Origin: Nocardiopsis potens DSM 45234
GTDB taxonomy: Bacteria; Actinomycetota; Actinomycetes; Streptosporangiales; Streptosporangiaceae
DNA: 48,981 bases
Direction of reading: 5' to 3'
Assembly (NCBI RefSeq): GCF_000341105.1
Contig: NZ_ANBB01000010.1
Location: 1 to 48,981 of the forward strand
Shown here: positions 34,210-42,862 of the stretch, in pieces
How the letters are laid out: each line of letters begins with the position of its first letter
Numbering within the stretch: position 1 is the first letter of the stretch
Program-made: the position numbers and the translations under genes
Notes under the pieces: model-generated
Database searches by the model: none
The model's input: only the letters and a program-made list of their open reading frames with translations
Told to the model about the DNA's origin: nothing

Positions 34210-35466
34210 ATGCGCAGACGTTGGACGCGGGCCTCCGCCGCGGCGCTGGGAGCCGTGCTCGCCGCCTCCGGGTGCGGGGGAGGGGGCGGCGGGAACCAGG
34301 TCGAGGTCTTCTCCTGGTGGACCGGCGGCGGGGAGGAGGCCGGGCTGAACGCCCTCATCGACCGGTTCGAGCAGGACAACCCCGGCACCGAGTTCGTGAA
34401 CGCGGCGGTGGCCGGCGGGTCGGGCACCAACGCCCAGGCGGTGCTGGAGGGGCGGCTGCAGAGCCAGGACCCGCCCGACTCCTTCCAGGGCCACGCCGGC
34501 GCCGAGCTGCTGGACTACATCGAGGCCGGCTACCTCCAGCCGCTCGACGACCTCTACGACGAGCAGGGGCTCCGCGAGGCCCTGCCCGAGCAGCTGGTGG
34601 AGCAGATCAGCCACGACGGCAGCGTCTACTCGGTGCCGGTGAACATCCACCGCTCCAACGTCATGTGGTTCAACCCCTCGGTGCTGGAGGAGGCCGGGGT
34701 GGAGGAGCCGCCGCGGACACTGGACGAGCTGATCGGCGCCCTGGACGCGGTCGAGGAGAAGACCGACGCGATCCCGATGGCGGTGGGCGCCCAGTGGACC
34801 GTGGACCACCTGCTGGAGAGCGTGCTGCTGGGGTCGCTGGGCCCGGAGGGCTACAACGCCCTGTGGGAGCCGGGCGCGGACTGGGACACCCCCGAGGTCG
34901 CCGCGGCCCTGGCCGACTTCGAGGCGGTCATGGAGCACACCCAGGAGGAGTCGGCCGCCGAGGACTGGCAGGAGGCCGCGCAGCGGGTCGCCGAGGGCGA
35001 GGCGGCCTTCAACATCATGGGCGACTGGGCCGCCGGCTACTTCGACGAGCTGGGCAAGACCGCCGGCGAGGACTACGACTGGGCGCCCTCGCCCGGCACC
35101 GAGGGCACCTACATGTGGCTGTCGGACAGCTTCACCCTGCCGGTGGGCGCCCCCAACGAGGAGGCCGCCCGCACCTGGCTGGAGCTGGTCGGCAGCAAGG
35201 GCGGCCAGGACGCCTTCAACCCGCTCAAGGGCTCCATCCCGGCGCGCTCCGACGCCGACCCGCAGGCCTACGCCGACAGCCCCTACCTGTCGGCGGCGCT
35301 GGAGGAGTGGCAGTCCGGCCCGGAGCTGGCCGGGTCGTTCTGGCATGGGGTGACCGTGGACAACCGGTGGAAGAACGACATCGACACCGCGGTCGGCCTG
35401 TACCTGCAGGACGGCGACCTCGACGGGCTCCAGGCCGCCCTGCACCAGGCCGCGCAGGCCGAATGA
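34210..35466 (+). CDS. Sugar ABC transporter substrate-binding lipoprotein
   Basis: 418 residues. Signal peptide with a lipobox ending at C22 (LAASGC). VEVFSWWTGGGEEAGLNALIDRFEQDNPGTEFVNAAVAGG, SFQGHAGAELLDYIEAGYLQPLDDLYDEQGL, YSVPVNIHRSNVMWFNPSVL and AAFNIMGDWAAGYFDE closely follow the glucose/mannose-binding proteins of Thermus and Pseudomonas (GtsA type). W and H residues of the sugar pocket are in the expected segments. Glucose is the most likely cargo, which would feed the Entner-Doudoroff genes. It overlaps the next gene by ATGA. Confidence 0.9.
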   Translation: MRRRWTRASAAALGAVLAASGCGGGGGGNQVEVFSWWTGGGEEAGLNALIDRFEQDNPGTEFVNAAVAGGSGTNAQAVLEGRLQSQDPPDSFQGHAGAELLDYIEAGYLQPLDDLYDEQGLREALPEQLVEQISHDGSVYSVPVNIHRSNVMWFNPSVLEEAGVEEPPRTLDELIGALDAVEEKTDAIPMAVGAQWTVDHLLESVLLGSLGPEGYNALWEPGADWDTPEVAAALADFEAVMEHTQEESAAEDWQEAAQRVAEGEAAFNIMGDWAAGYFDELGKTAGEDYDWAPSPGTEGTYMWLSDSFTLPVGAPNEEAARTWLELVGSKGGQDAFNPLKGSIPARSDADPQAYADSPYLSAALEEWQSGPELAGSFWHGVTVDNRWKNDIDTAVGLYLQDGDLDGLQAALHQAAQAE

Positions 35467-36425
35467 GCGCGGCGGGCGGGGCGGCGCCCGCCGCCCCCTC
35501 CCCGGCGCCCCGGCGCCGCGCCCGGCGGGGCGCGGGCCGGGCCGCCTCCTGGCTGCCCGGGCTGCTGCTGGTCTCGCCCTCGATCGTGCTGATCGCGGTG
35601 TTCGTCTACGGCATGATCGGCTGGAACACCGCGCTGGCCCTGTCCGACAAGCACGCCCCGATCGAGGAGGGCTCCTTCGCCGGCCTGGAGAACCTGGCCG
35701 CGCTCTGGCAGGAGGCGCGCTGGCCGGCGGCGGTGGCCAACGCGGCGGTGTTCACCGTGTTCTTCGTCGGCGGGGCGCTGCTGCTGGGCTGGCTGCTGGG
35801 GCTGCTGCTGGAGAAGGGCATCGCCGGCGAGCCGGTGCTGCGCACCCTGTTCCTGGCGCCGATGGCGGTCTCCTTCATCGCCACCGGGGTGGTGTGGCGG
35901 TGGCTGATGAACCCGGCCCCGGCCGAGCGGGCGACCGGCCTCAACGCGCTCTTCGTCCACCTGAACCTGGACTTCCTGGTCAACGACTGGTGGACCGCGC
36001 CCGACCTGGGCATGGCGGCGATGGCGCTGCCCGCCGTCTGGCAGCTGTCCGGCTACATCATGGCGCTGTTCCTGGCCGGGTTCCGCGGGGTGCCCGAGGA
36101 GCTGCGCGAGGCCGCCCGGGTGGACGGCTGCTCGGAGTGGCAGGTCTACCGGCACGTGGTCATGCCGCAGCTGCGGCCGGTCACCCTGACCGCGGTGATC
36201 ATCCTGGGCCACATGTCGCTGAAGGTGTTCGACCTGATCATCGCGGTCGCCGGCAAGCAGATCGCGGCCGACGTCCCGGCGGTCTACATGTGGACGATGG
36301 TCTTCGAGGTGCGCGACCCGGCCAAGGGCGCGGCGATCGCGACCTACCTGCTGCTGGCGGTGGCGGTGTTCGTCGTCCCCTACCTGGTGTGGACGGTGCG
36401 CAAGGAACGGAGCGAGGGCCGATGA
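35463..36425 (+). CDS. Sugar ABC transporter permease 1 (MalF/GtsB type)
   Basis: 320 residues with six membrane helices after a basic, Pro-rich N-terminus. The EAA loop that contacts the ATPase is EELREAARVDGCSEWQVYRHVVMPQLRPVT at about residues 212-241. SKHAPIEEGSFAGLENL, with the Leu of the periplasmic gate, is typical. Translationally coupled to both neighbours. Confidence 0.92.
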   Translation: MSAAGGAAPAAPSPAPRRRARRGAGRAASWLPGLLLVSPSIVLIAVFVYGMIGWNTALALSDKHAPIEEGSFAGLENLAALWQEARWPAAVANAAVFTVFFVGGALLLGWLLGLLLEKGIAGEPVLRTLFLAPMAVSFIATGVVWRWLMNPAPAERATGLNALFVHLNLDFLVNDWWTAPDLGMAAMALPAVWQLSGYIMALFLAGFRGVPEELREAARVDGCSEWQVYRHVVMPQLRPVTLTAVIILGHMSLKVFDLIIAVAGKQIAADVPAVYMWTMVFEVRDPAKGAAIATYLLLAVAVFVVPYLVWTVRKERSEGR

Positions 36426-37297
36426 GCGGGACCGTGCCGGGCGCCGACCGGGTGATCGCGGCCGGCGGGCGGACCGCGGGCACCACCCGGCGCGGCCAGG
36501 CGGTGAAGTTCGCGGTGCTGCTGGCGCTGGCGGTGCTGTTCCTGCTGCCGATGTACGTGCTGCTGGTCACCGGGTTCAAGCCGTTCGCCGAGGCCACCGC
36601 CGGGCGGGCGTGGCTGCCGCCGCGGGAGTGGAGCCTGCAGGGGTGGGCGGCGGCCTGGGAGGCGCTGGCCCCGGGGCTGTGGAACAGCGTGCGGATGGCG
36701 GTGCCCAGCGCGGTGCTCTCGGCGCTGCTGGGCTCGATGAACGGCTACGTGCTGGCCCGGTGGCGCTTCCCCGGCGCCGACGCGGTGTTCACCCTGTTCC
36801 TGTTCGGGATGTTCATCCCCTACCAGGCGGTGATGATCCCGCTGCAGCAGACGCTGGTCTCGGCGAACCTGATGGGCGGGCTGTTCCCGCTGATCCTGGC
36901 GCACACCGTGTACGGCATCCCGATCTGCACGCTGATCTTCCGCAACTACTACGCCGCCGTCCCGCACACCCTGATCGAGGCGGCCCGGGTGGACGGCGCG
37001 GGCATGCTCGGCACCTACGCCCGGGTGGTGCTGCCGCTGTCGGCGCCGGCCTTCGCGGTGACGCTGATCTGGCAGGCCACCTCGGCCTGGAACGACTTCC
37101 TGTTCGCGGTCTTCCTCACCGGGCCGGACAGCTGGCCGGTGACGGTGCAGCTGAACAACGTCGCCGGCTCCATGGTGGTGCCCTACAACCAGCAGATGGC
37201 CGCGGCGGTGCTGGCGTCGCTGCCCACCCTGGCCGTCTACCTGGTGCTGGGCCGCTACTTCATGCGCGGGCTGATGGCCGGGGCGCTCAAGGGCTAG
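36422..37297 (+). CDS. Sugar ABC transporter permease 2 (MalG/GtsC type)
   Basis: 291 residues with six membrane helices. The EAA motif is HTLIEAARVDGAGMLGTYARVVLPLSAPAF at about residues 182-211. The C-terminus is YFMRGLMAGALKG, standard for MalG-like permeases. No ATP-binding subunit follows, so the complex must use an ATPase encoded elsewhere, as with the shared MsiK of streptomycetes. Confidence 0.92.
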   Translation: MSGTVPGADRVIAAGGRTAGTTRRGQAVKFAVLLALAVLFLLPMYVLLVTGFKPFAEATAGRAWLPPREWSLQGWAAAWEALAPGLWNSVRMAVPSAVLSALLGSMNGYVLARWRFPGADAVFTLFLFGMFIPYQAVMIPLQQTLVSANLMGGLFPLILAHTVYGIPICTLIFRNYYAAVPHTLIEAARVDGAGMLGTYARVVLPLSAPAFAVTLIWQATSAWNDFLFAVFLTGPDSWPVTVQLNNVAGSMVVPYNQQMAAAVLASLPTLAVYLVLGRYFMRGLMAGALKG

Positions 37298-37379
37298 ACG
37301 CACACCCTGCCCTGCAGGCCCCGGTGGCCCCGGCGCCGCGGAGGCGTCGGAGCGCTCTGGTGCGCCCGCGGCGCCGAGG

Positions 37380-38132
37380 TCACCGCCCGGGGGCGGGGCG
37401 GCGGCCGAGCAGGGCGCAGTCCCCGCACTTGCCGGCCCCGGGGAGCCGGTAGTACAGGCAGCAGGTGGTGCGCACGAAGGACTCGGCCACCCCGGTACCG
37501 GGCTCGGCCGGGCCGCCGAGCCCGGCCAGGGGCGGGGCGGCCAGCAGCTCGGCGCCGGTGCGCGAGGCCGCCCCGGCGGTGCCCGGGCGGGCCCGGGCCA
37601 GCGCCTGCAGCGCCCCGGCCAGCGCGGAGGCCGCGTCGCCCCACAGCAGCCGGGAGGCGACCGGGGTGCGGGCGCGCACCGCGCCGGCCAGCGGGGCCAG
37701 CACCGCGGTGAGGACGTGCCGGTGCAGGGCCGCGGCGGCGCCGCCCGGGCCGGCGGCGTGCGCGCGGTCGCCGGTGCGGGCCGGGGCCAGGGCCCCGAAG
37801 GCGTCGGTGCGCCACCCCAGCGACCCCGGGTCGGCCAGCACGCCGTGGCAGAGCACCGAGGCGGCGGCGGGGGAGAGCAGCCGGGCGGCCGCGCCCTGGA
37901 AGAACAGCGAGGCGGCGACCCGGGCCTCCACCCGGTGCGGCGCGGTCCCGGCGCGCTCGGCCAGCCGGGCGCGCACCGCCGCCACCTGGGCGTCCAGGTA
38001 GTCCGGGTCGCGCCACAGGTCGGCCAGCGGCCGCACCCGGTCCGCGGGCAGGGCGGGGACCTCGAAGAACGGGTTGATCCGGGCGATGTCCTCCAGGGCG
38101 CGGCGCAGCGCGCCCGGTTCGGCGCCGTCCAT
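37380..38132 (-). CDS. FhuF-like (2Fe-2S) ferric-siderophore reductase
   Basis: 250 residues. The C-terminal motif TTCCLYYRLPGAGKCGDCAL has Cys-Cys-x10-Cys-x2-Cys, the atypical [2Fe-2S] site of the FhuF group. SLFFQGAAARLLSPAAASVLCHG upstream is the conserved FhuF helix. The protein reduces ferric iron bound to siderophore on the cytoplasmic side. ATG at 38132 follows GAGGAG. It is divergent from the Mn importer and shares its control region. No siderophore transport gene is adjacent. Confidence 0.85.
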   Translation of the reverse strand: MDGAEPGALRRALEDIARINPFFEVPALPADRVRPLADLWRDPDYLDAQVAAVRARLAERAGTAPHRVEARVAASLFFQGAAARLLSPAAASVLCHGVLADPGSLGWRTDAFGALAPARTGDRAHAAGPGGAAAALHRHVLTAVLAPLAGAVRARTPVASRLLWGDAASALAGALQALARARPGTAGAASRTGAELLAAPPLAGLGGPAEPGTGVAESFVRTTCCLYYRLPGAGKCGDCALLGRRPAPGR

Positions 38133-38247
38133 CTGGTGCTCCTCGGCGAACGCCCGGCCGCTGCCGGTTCCGGTGGGACGAGGGCGATCCTAGCCGCGGA
38201 GGCGGGGCGGGGAAGGGCCGCGGTCGGCGTTCAAGGCGGACCTATGG

Positions 38248-38272
38248 TAAAAGTTAGGCGTGCCGAACATTT
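38248..38272 (+). promoter_or_regulatory. MntR-type operator covering -10 and start codon of the Mn importer
   Basis: GTTAGGCGTGCCGAAC at 38253-38268 is an imperfect dyad (12 of 16 positions), extended by AAA at 38249-38251 and TTT at 38270-38272. It covers TAAAAG at 38248-38253, a possible -10, and the GTG start at 38260. This resembles boxes bound by DtxR/MntR-family proteins, and such a regulator is encoded 5 kb upstream. Confidence 0.6.
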
Positions 38273-39201
38273 CAGGTTGGAGAGCTGCAATCCGCCGCGG
38301 CGCGGTGGTCCCCGCGGCCGGGGCGCTGGCGGCCGCGACCGCCTGCTCCGCCGCCCCCGCCGCCGAGGACGACGGCCGCCCCAAGGTCGTCACCACCTTC
38401 ACCGTCATCGCCGACATGGTGCGCAACGTCGCCGGCGAACACGCCCAGGTGGAATCGATCACCCGCCCCGGCGCCGAGATCCACGGCTACGACCCCACCC
38501 CCGACGACCTCGTCCGCGCCCAGGACGCCGACCTCGTCATCGACAACGGCCTGGGCCTGGAGGCCTGGTTCGAGCAGTTCACCGACCCCCTGGACGCCCC
38601 CACCGCCACCCTCACCGACGGCGTCCGGACCATCCCCATCACCTCCGGCGAATACCAGGGCAAGGCCAACCCGCACGCCTGGATGTCCGCCGACGAGGCC
38701 CAGGTCTACATCGCCAACATCCGCGACGCCCTCAGCGGCATCGACCCCGCCCACGCCGAGGACTACGCCCGCGCCGCCGAGGACTACTCCGCCCGGGTCG
38801 CAGAGGTCGGCGAAGAGCTCCGCACCGACCTGCAGGCCCTGCCCGCCGACCGGCGCGCCCTGGTCACCTGCGAAGGCGCCTTCTCCTACCTGGCCCGCGA
38901 CGCCGGCCTCACCGAGAAGTACCTGTGGCCGGTCAACTCCGACGCCCAGGGCACCCCGCAGCAGATCGCCTCCGCCGTCACCTTCGTCGAAGACAAGCAG
39001 GTCCCCGCGGTGTTCTGCGAGACCACCGTCAACGACAAGGCGCAGAAGCAGGTCGCCGCCGAGAGCGGGGCCCGCTTCGCCGGCTCCCTCTACGTCGACT
39101 CGCTGTCCAAGGAGGACGGCCCGGTGCCCACCTACCTCGACCTGCTCCGCCACGGCGCCGAGACCATCGCCGCAGGCCTCACCGGAGAGGAGGACCGATG
39201 A
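38260..39201 (+). CDS. Manganese-type ABC transporter substrate-binding lipoprotein
   Basis: 313 residues of the cluster A-I metal-binding family. Lipobox C29 (AAATAC). Predicted ligands are H75 (EIHGYDPTPDD), H139 (NPHAWM), E205 (TCEGAFSY) and D280 (YVDSLS). This His2-Glu-Asp set is that of PsaA/MntC/TroA proteins (Mn or Fe), not the His3 set of zinc ZnuA, and no His-rich loop is present. CETTVNDKAQKQVA also matches the PsaA type. The GTG start sits inside an operator and has no Shine-Dalgarno site. First gene of a three-gene importer. Confidence 0.9.
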   Translation: MPNISGWRAAIRRGAVVPAAGALAAATACSAAPAAEDDGRPKVVTTFTVIADMVRNVAGEHAQVESITRPGAEIHGYDPTPDDLVRAQDADLVIDNGLGLEAWFEQFTDPLDAPTATLTDGVRTIPITSGEYQGKANPHAWMSADEAQVYIANIRDALSGIDPAHAEDYARAAEDYSARVAEVGEELRTDLQALPADRRALVTCEGAFSYLARDAGLTEKYLWPVNSDAQGTPQQIASAVTFVEDKQVPAVFCETTVNDKAQKQVAAESGARFAGSLYVDSLSKEDGPVPTYLDLLRHGAETIAAGLTGEEDR

Positions 39202-39983
39202 CCGCCACCGCCGCCGACCCCGCGGCCGGGACCGGGCACGCCCCCGCCCCCGCCATCGACGCCGCCGGCGTCACCGTCCGCTACGGCGACGTCCTCGCCC
39301 TGGAGGACGTCGCCCTGACCGTCGCCCCCGGCCGCATCTGCGGCCTGCTCGGCACCAACGGGTCCGGCAAGTCCACCCTCTTCTCCGCCCTCATCGGACT
39401 GATCCGCCCGGCCCGCGGCCGGGTCCTGCTGCACGGCCGCACCCCCGACCGGGCCCGCAAGGCCGGCCTGGTCGCCTACGTCCCGCAGAGCGAGCAGATC
39501 GACGACGCCTTCCCGGTGCGGGTGCGCGACGTCGTCATGATGGGCCGCTACGGCCACATGGGGCCCACCCGCCGGCCCCGCCGCGCCGACCGCGAAGCCG
39601 TCGCCGAGGCCCTGGACCGCACCGGCCTCACCGACCTGGCCCACCGCCGGATCGGCGCCCTCTCCGGCGGCCAGCGCAAACGCGCCTTCGTCGCCCGCGG
39701 CATCGCCCAGGGCGCCCGGGTGTTCCTGCTCGACGAGCCCTTCGCCGGCGTCGACAAGGGCTCGGAGGGCACCATCATCGACGTCATGCGCCGGATGCGC
39801 GACGACGGCCGCACCCTGCTGGTCTCCACCCACGACCTGGCCGGCGTCGGCGACTTCTGCGACGAGGCGGTGCTGCTGCAGCGCCGCGTCCTGGCCCGCG
39901 GCGCCCCCCGCGAGGTGCTCACCCCGCAGCGGCTGGCCGAGGCCTTCGGCATGGGCCGCCCCGACCCCGCCGAGGAGGCGTGA
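39198..39983 (+). CDS. Metal ABC transporter ATP-binding protein
   Basis: 261 residues. Walker A GTNGSGKST at residues 52-60, Q-loop in VAYVPQSEQID, signature LSGGQRKR at 155-162, Walker B VFLLDEPF at 175-182, and switch His in STHDL (H212). The FPVRVRDVVMMGRYGHMG segment is standard for Mn/Zn/Fe importer ATPases. The ATG overlaps the upstream stop codon. Confidence 0.95.
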   Translation: MTATAADPAAGTGHAPAPAIDAAGVTVRYGDVLALEDVALTVAPGRICGLLGTNGSGKSTLFSALIGLIRPARGRVLLHGRTPDRARKAGLVAYVPQSEQIDDAFPVRVRDVVMMGRYGHMGPTRRPRRADREAVAEALDRTGLTDLAHRRIGALSGGQRKRAFVARGIAQGARVFLLDEPFAGVDKGSEGTIIDVMRRMRDDGRTLLVSTHDLAGVGDFCDEAVLLQRRVLARGAPREVLTPQRLAEAFGMGRPDPAEEA

Positions 39984-40879
39984 TGGAACCGCTCAACGCC
40001 GTGGTGGAGTGGTTCACCCTCCCCCTGCAGTTCGACTTCATGTGGCGGGCGATGCTGGTCAGCGTGGTCGCCGGCGCGGTGTGCGCGGTGCTGTCCTGCT
40101 GGATGACGCTGATCGGCTGGTCGCTGATGGGCGACGCGGTCTCGCACGCGGTACTGCCCGGGGTGGTGCTGTCCTACCTGCTCGGGCTGCCCTTCGCGGT
40201 GGGCGCGCTGGTCTTCGGCGCCGGGTCGGTCGCGCTGATCGGGGTGGTCAACCGCACCTCCCGGGTCAAGGAGGACGCGGTGATCGGCACCGTGTTCACC
40301 GCCCTGTTCGCGGTGGGCGTCCTGCTGGTGTCCAAGATCCCCAGCCAGACCGACCTGATGCACATCCTGTTCGGCAACGTGCTGGGCGTCTCCGACGGCG
40401 ACATCGCCCAGGTGCTGGCCATGGGCGCGGTGGTGCTGGCGGTCGTGCTCATCAAGCACCGCGACCTCACCCTGTTCGCCTTCGACCGGGTGCACGCCCA
40501 CGCCATCGGGCTCAGCCCGCGCCGCCTGGAGACGCTGCTGCTGGGCCTGCTCGCCGTCACCGTCGTGGTCGCCCTGCAGGCGGTGGGCATCATCCTGGTC
40601 GTGGCCATGGTGATCGTGCCCGGCGCCACCGCCTACCTGCTCACCGACCGCTTCGAGCGCATGCTGGTGATCGCGGTGGCGGTCTCGGTCACCGCCTCGG
40701 TGCTGGGCACCTACCTCAGCTTCCACCTGGACGCCGCCACCGGCGGCGCCGTGGTCGCCGTGCAGGCGTGCGCGTTCGCCCTGGCCTACCTGTTCGCCCC
40801 CGCGCACGGCGTCATCGCCCGGCGGCTGCGCGAACGGGCGGCCTCCCGCCCCGCGGCCCCCGACCCGGCGGGGCGCTGA
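39983..40879 (+). CDS. Metal ABC transporter permease
   Basis: 298 residues of the ZnuB/MntB (ABC-3) family with about eight membrane helices. GWSLMGDAVSHAVLPGVVLSYLLGLPF and IKEDA-like RVKEDAVIGTVFTALFAVGV are diagnostic. FDRVHAHAIGLSPRRLETLLLGLLAVTVVVALQAVGIILVVAMVIVPGATAYLL continues the pattern. ATG at 39983 is preferred over GTG at 39980 because AGGAGG would otherwise be too close. It ends the operon and converges on the hydrolase gene with 19 bases between. Confidence 0.93.
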   Translation: MEPLNAVVEWFTLPLQFDFMWRAMLVSVVAGAVCAVLSCWMTLIGWSLMGDAVSHAVLPGVVLSYLLGLPFAVGALVFGAGSVALIGVVNRTSRVKEDAVIGTVFTALFAVGVLLVSKIPSQTDLMHILFGNVLGVSDGDIAQVLAMGAVVLAVVLIKHRDLTLFAFDRVHAHAIGLSPRRLETLLLGLLAVTVVVALQAVGIILVVAMVIVPGATAYLLTDRFERMLVIAVAVSVTASVLGTYLSFHLDAATGGAVVAVQACAFALAYLFAPAHGVIARRLRERAASRPAAPDPAGR

Positions 40880-40898
40880 CCCCGCCGCCGGGCCCGGG

Positions 40899-41711
40899 TC
40901 AGGACCGGGCCGCCATCTCGGTGAAGAACCCGCGCAGCACCGGCGCGATCGCCTCCGGCCGCACCACGTGCTCCTCCCCGCGCACCACCGTCCGCCGCAC
41001 GTCCGACAGCACCGCCGCCAGCGCATCGGAGCCCATGCCGTAGAGCGGCTCGCTCCTCTCCCCGCTGGCCACCAGCACCGGCACCCGCACCGCGTCCCAG
41101 CGCCGCGCCGGCAGCGGCGCCCCCGACATCGCCTCGGCCACCAGCACCCCGTCGTAGGCCAGGGTGTGCGCGGCGTCCTGCATCAGCGCATAGCAGGGGT
41201 CGCGGCGGATCGGCTCCAGCGCCCCCGCGGGCACCCCCACCGCCTCGGTGAGGAAGCAGTCCACCGCCTCGGCGCGGCGCCCCTCGGCGGCCAGCGCCCC
41301 CACCCGCCGGGCGTAGTCGGCGGGCAGCGGGGCCCGGCCGCCGCCCAGCACGAACGGCGGCTCGTACAGCGCCAGCGCCGCGACGGCCAGCCCGCGGGCG
41401 GCGGCCTCCAGGGCCGGCACCGCCCCCGAGGAGACCCCGAACAGGAAGGCGCGGCCGCCGGCGGCGCCGATCAGCGCGGCGATGTCGTCGACCTCGCGCC
41501 GCACGATCTCCTCGGCCCCGCCGGCGTCGCCGCCGCCGCGCCGGTCGTAGCCGAACACGGTGAAGGAGTCGGAGAGCAGGGCGGCCAGGCCGCCGGGCGG
41601 GCCGAAGGCGCCCCGGCCCATGGTGCCGTGCACCAGGATCAGGGCCGGCCCCGATCCGCACCGCTCGTAGGCGACGGGGGTTCCGTCCCGGGATATCGCG
41701 ATCTGCTGCAT
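40899..41711 (-). CDS. Alpha/beta hydrolase
   Basis: 270 residues. Oxyanion HG motif LILVHGTMG at about residues 24-32, nucleophile elbow G-V-S-S-G (LFGVSSGAV, Ser near 94), and a C-terminal GEEHVVRPEAIAPVL with the likely catalytic His. The acid is probably the Glu in VASGERSEPL. Substrate unknown. ATG 41711 follows GAGGAG. Confidence 0.85.
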   Translation of the reverse strand: MQQIAISRDGTPVAYERCGSGPALILVHGTMGRGAFGPPGGLAALLSDSFTVFGYDRRGGGDAGGAEEIVRREVDDIAALIGAAGGRAFLFGVSSGAVPALEAAARGLAVAALALYEPPFVLGGGRAPLPADYARRVGALAAEGRRAEAVDCFLTEAVGVPAGALEPIRRDPCYALMQDAAHTLAYDGVLVAEAMSGAPLPARRWDAVRVPVLVASGERSEPLYGMGSDALAAVLSDVRRTVVRGEEHVVRPEAIAPVLRGFFTEMAARS

Positions 41712-41783
41712 GGGGGTGTGCTCCTCCTCGCTGGGGGTGCCCGGCCCCGGGGCGGGGCCGGGCCGGGGGCGTTCGCTCGAAGG

Positions 41784-42602
41784 TCAGCCGGCCTCGGGGG
41801 CGGCCTTGGCGGCGGTGTCGGTGAGGAACTCCTCGATCATCGGGACCAGCAGGTCCTCCCGGTGCACCGCGGTGATGTGGGTGGTGCCGGGCAGCACCGC
41901 CAGCCGCGCGGCGGGCAGCCCGGCCAGGTCCCCCGGCACGCCGCCGCCGAGGAGCCGGAACAGCTCCGCGGCGTGCTCGGGGCGGACGATGTCGGAGTCG
42001 CCGACGGCCAGCAGCACCGGCGCGGTGATCGCGCCCAGCTCCCCGGGCGTCCAGGTCCTGATGTCGGAGTCCAGCTCCTGCACCTTGGCGAAGAGCCCGG
42101 CCCAGCCCTGCGGGTCGGGGGCGGTGCGCATGTACTCCTCGTAGAACGGCGAGCCGGCCATGTCCTCGGCGGCCATCTCCCCGATGCCGCCCAGCACCTC
42201 GGGGTAGAGGCCCTCGGGGGAGAACCCGACCGAGATCAGCACCAGCGAGCGCACCAGGTCCGGCTCGGCCGCCGCCAGCTCCATCGCCACGCCGCCGCCC
42301 ATGCTGTAGCCGAGCACGTCGGCCGGGCCGCCGACCACCTCGCGCAGCAGCCCGGCGACGTCGGAGGCCATCGCCTTCCCGCTGAGCGGCCGGTCGGTGT
42401 CGGGGGTGCGCCCGTGGCCCTGCAGCTCCACCGCGATGACCCGGCGCCGCCGGGCCAGCGCCGGCAGCAGCACACCGAAGGAGGTCCCGATGCCCGACAG
42501 CGCCCCGTGCAGCAGCACCAGCGGGTCGCCCTCGCCGTGCACCTCGTAGTACATGTCGACGCCGTTGACCTGCACCCGGCCGCTGCGCACCGCCTCGCCC
42601 AT
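41784..42602 (-). CDS. Alpha/beta hydrolase
   Basis: 272 residues. VNGVDMYYEVHGEGDPLVLLHGALSG, VIAVELQGHGRTPD, nucleophile elbow GYSMGG (Ser near 98), acid in AVGDSDIV and His in LPGTTHITAVH. This is the complete Ser-Asp-His triad of the carboxylesterase/haloperoxidase-like group. Start at 42602 chosen for AAGAGGA upstream. Same strand as the other hydrolase, with 72 bases between; possibly one operon. A GGCGGAGA/TCTCCGCC palindrome lies 90 bases upstream. Confidence 0.87.
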   Translation of the reverse strand: MGEAVRSGRVQVNGVDMYYEVHGEGDPLVLLHGALSGIGTSFGVLLPALARRRRVIAVELQGHGRTPDTDRPLSGKAMASDVAGLLREVVGGPADVLGYSMGGGVAMELAAAEPDLVRSLVLISVGFSPEGLYPEVLGGIGEMAAEDMAGSPFYEEYMRTAPDPQGWAGLFAKVQELDSDIRTWTPGELGAITAPVLLAVGDSDIVRPEHAAELFRLLGGGVPGDLAGLPAARLAVLPGTTHITAVHREDLLVPMIEEFLTDTAAKAAPEAG

Positions 42603-42691
42603 GGGGGTTCCTCTTCCCGTTCCCGGACGCGCCACGGCGGCGCGCCCCTCACCACTCTCAGACCGGGGGCGCCGGCGGAACTCATCGCCGC

Positions 42692-42709
42692 GGCGGAGAT
42701 TTCTCCGCC
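42692..42709 (-). promoter_or_regulatory. Palindrome upstream of the hydrolase pair
   Basis: GGCGGAGA and TCTCCGCC flank a TT spacer (18 bp in all). It is 90 bases before the hydrolase start at 42602 and could be an operator. Confidence 0.45.
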
Positions 42710-42862
42710 CCGGCCCGGAGACGGCCGCGCGGGGGGCGGCTCCTTCCCGGACCGGGGCGCCGGGCGGAGGGGCACGGGGCCGGCCGGCGCCCGGCGCCGC
42801 CGCCCTCGCCCGCTGCGGGCCGGGCGGCTCCGGGACCCGTTCCGGCCCGATTGAATGGAAGG

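Noticed and set aside
38260-39201. Zinc importer ZnuA
   Set aside because: Third ligand is Glu205 instead of His and there is no His-rich loop; the His2-Glu-Asp set points to Mn/Fe.
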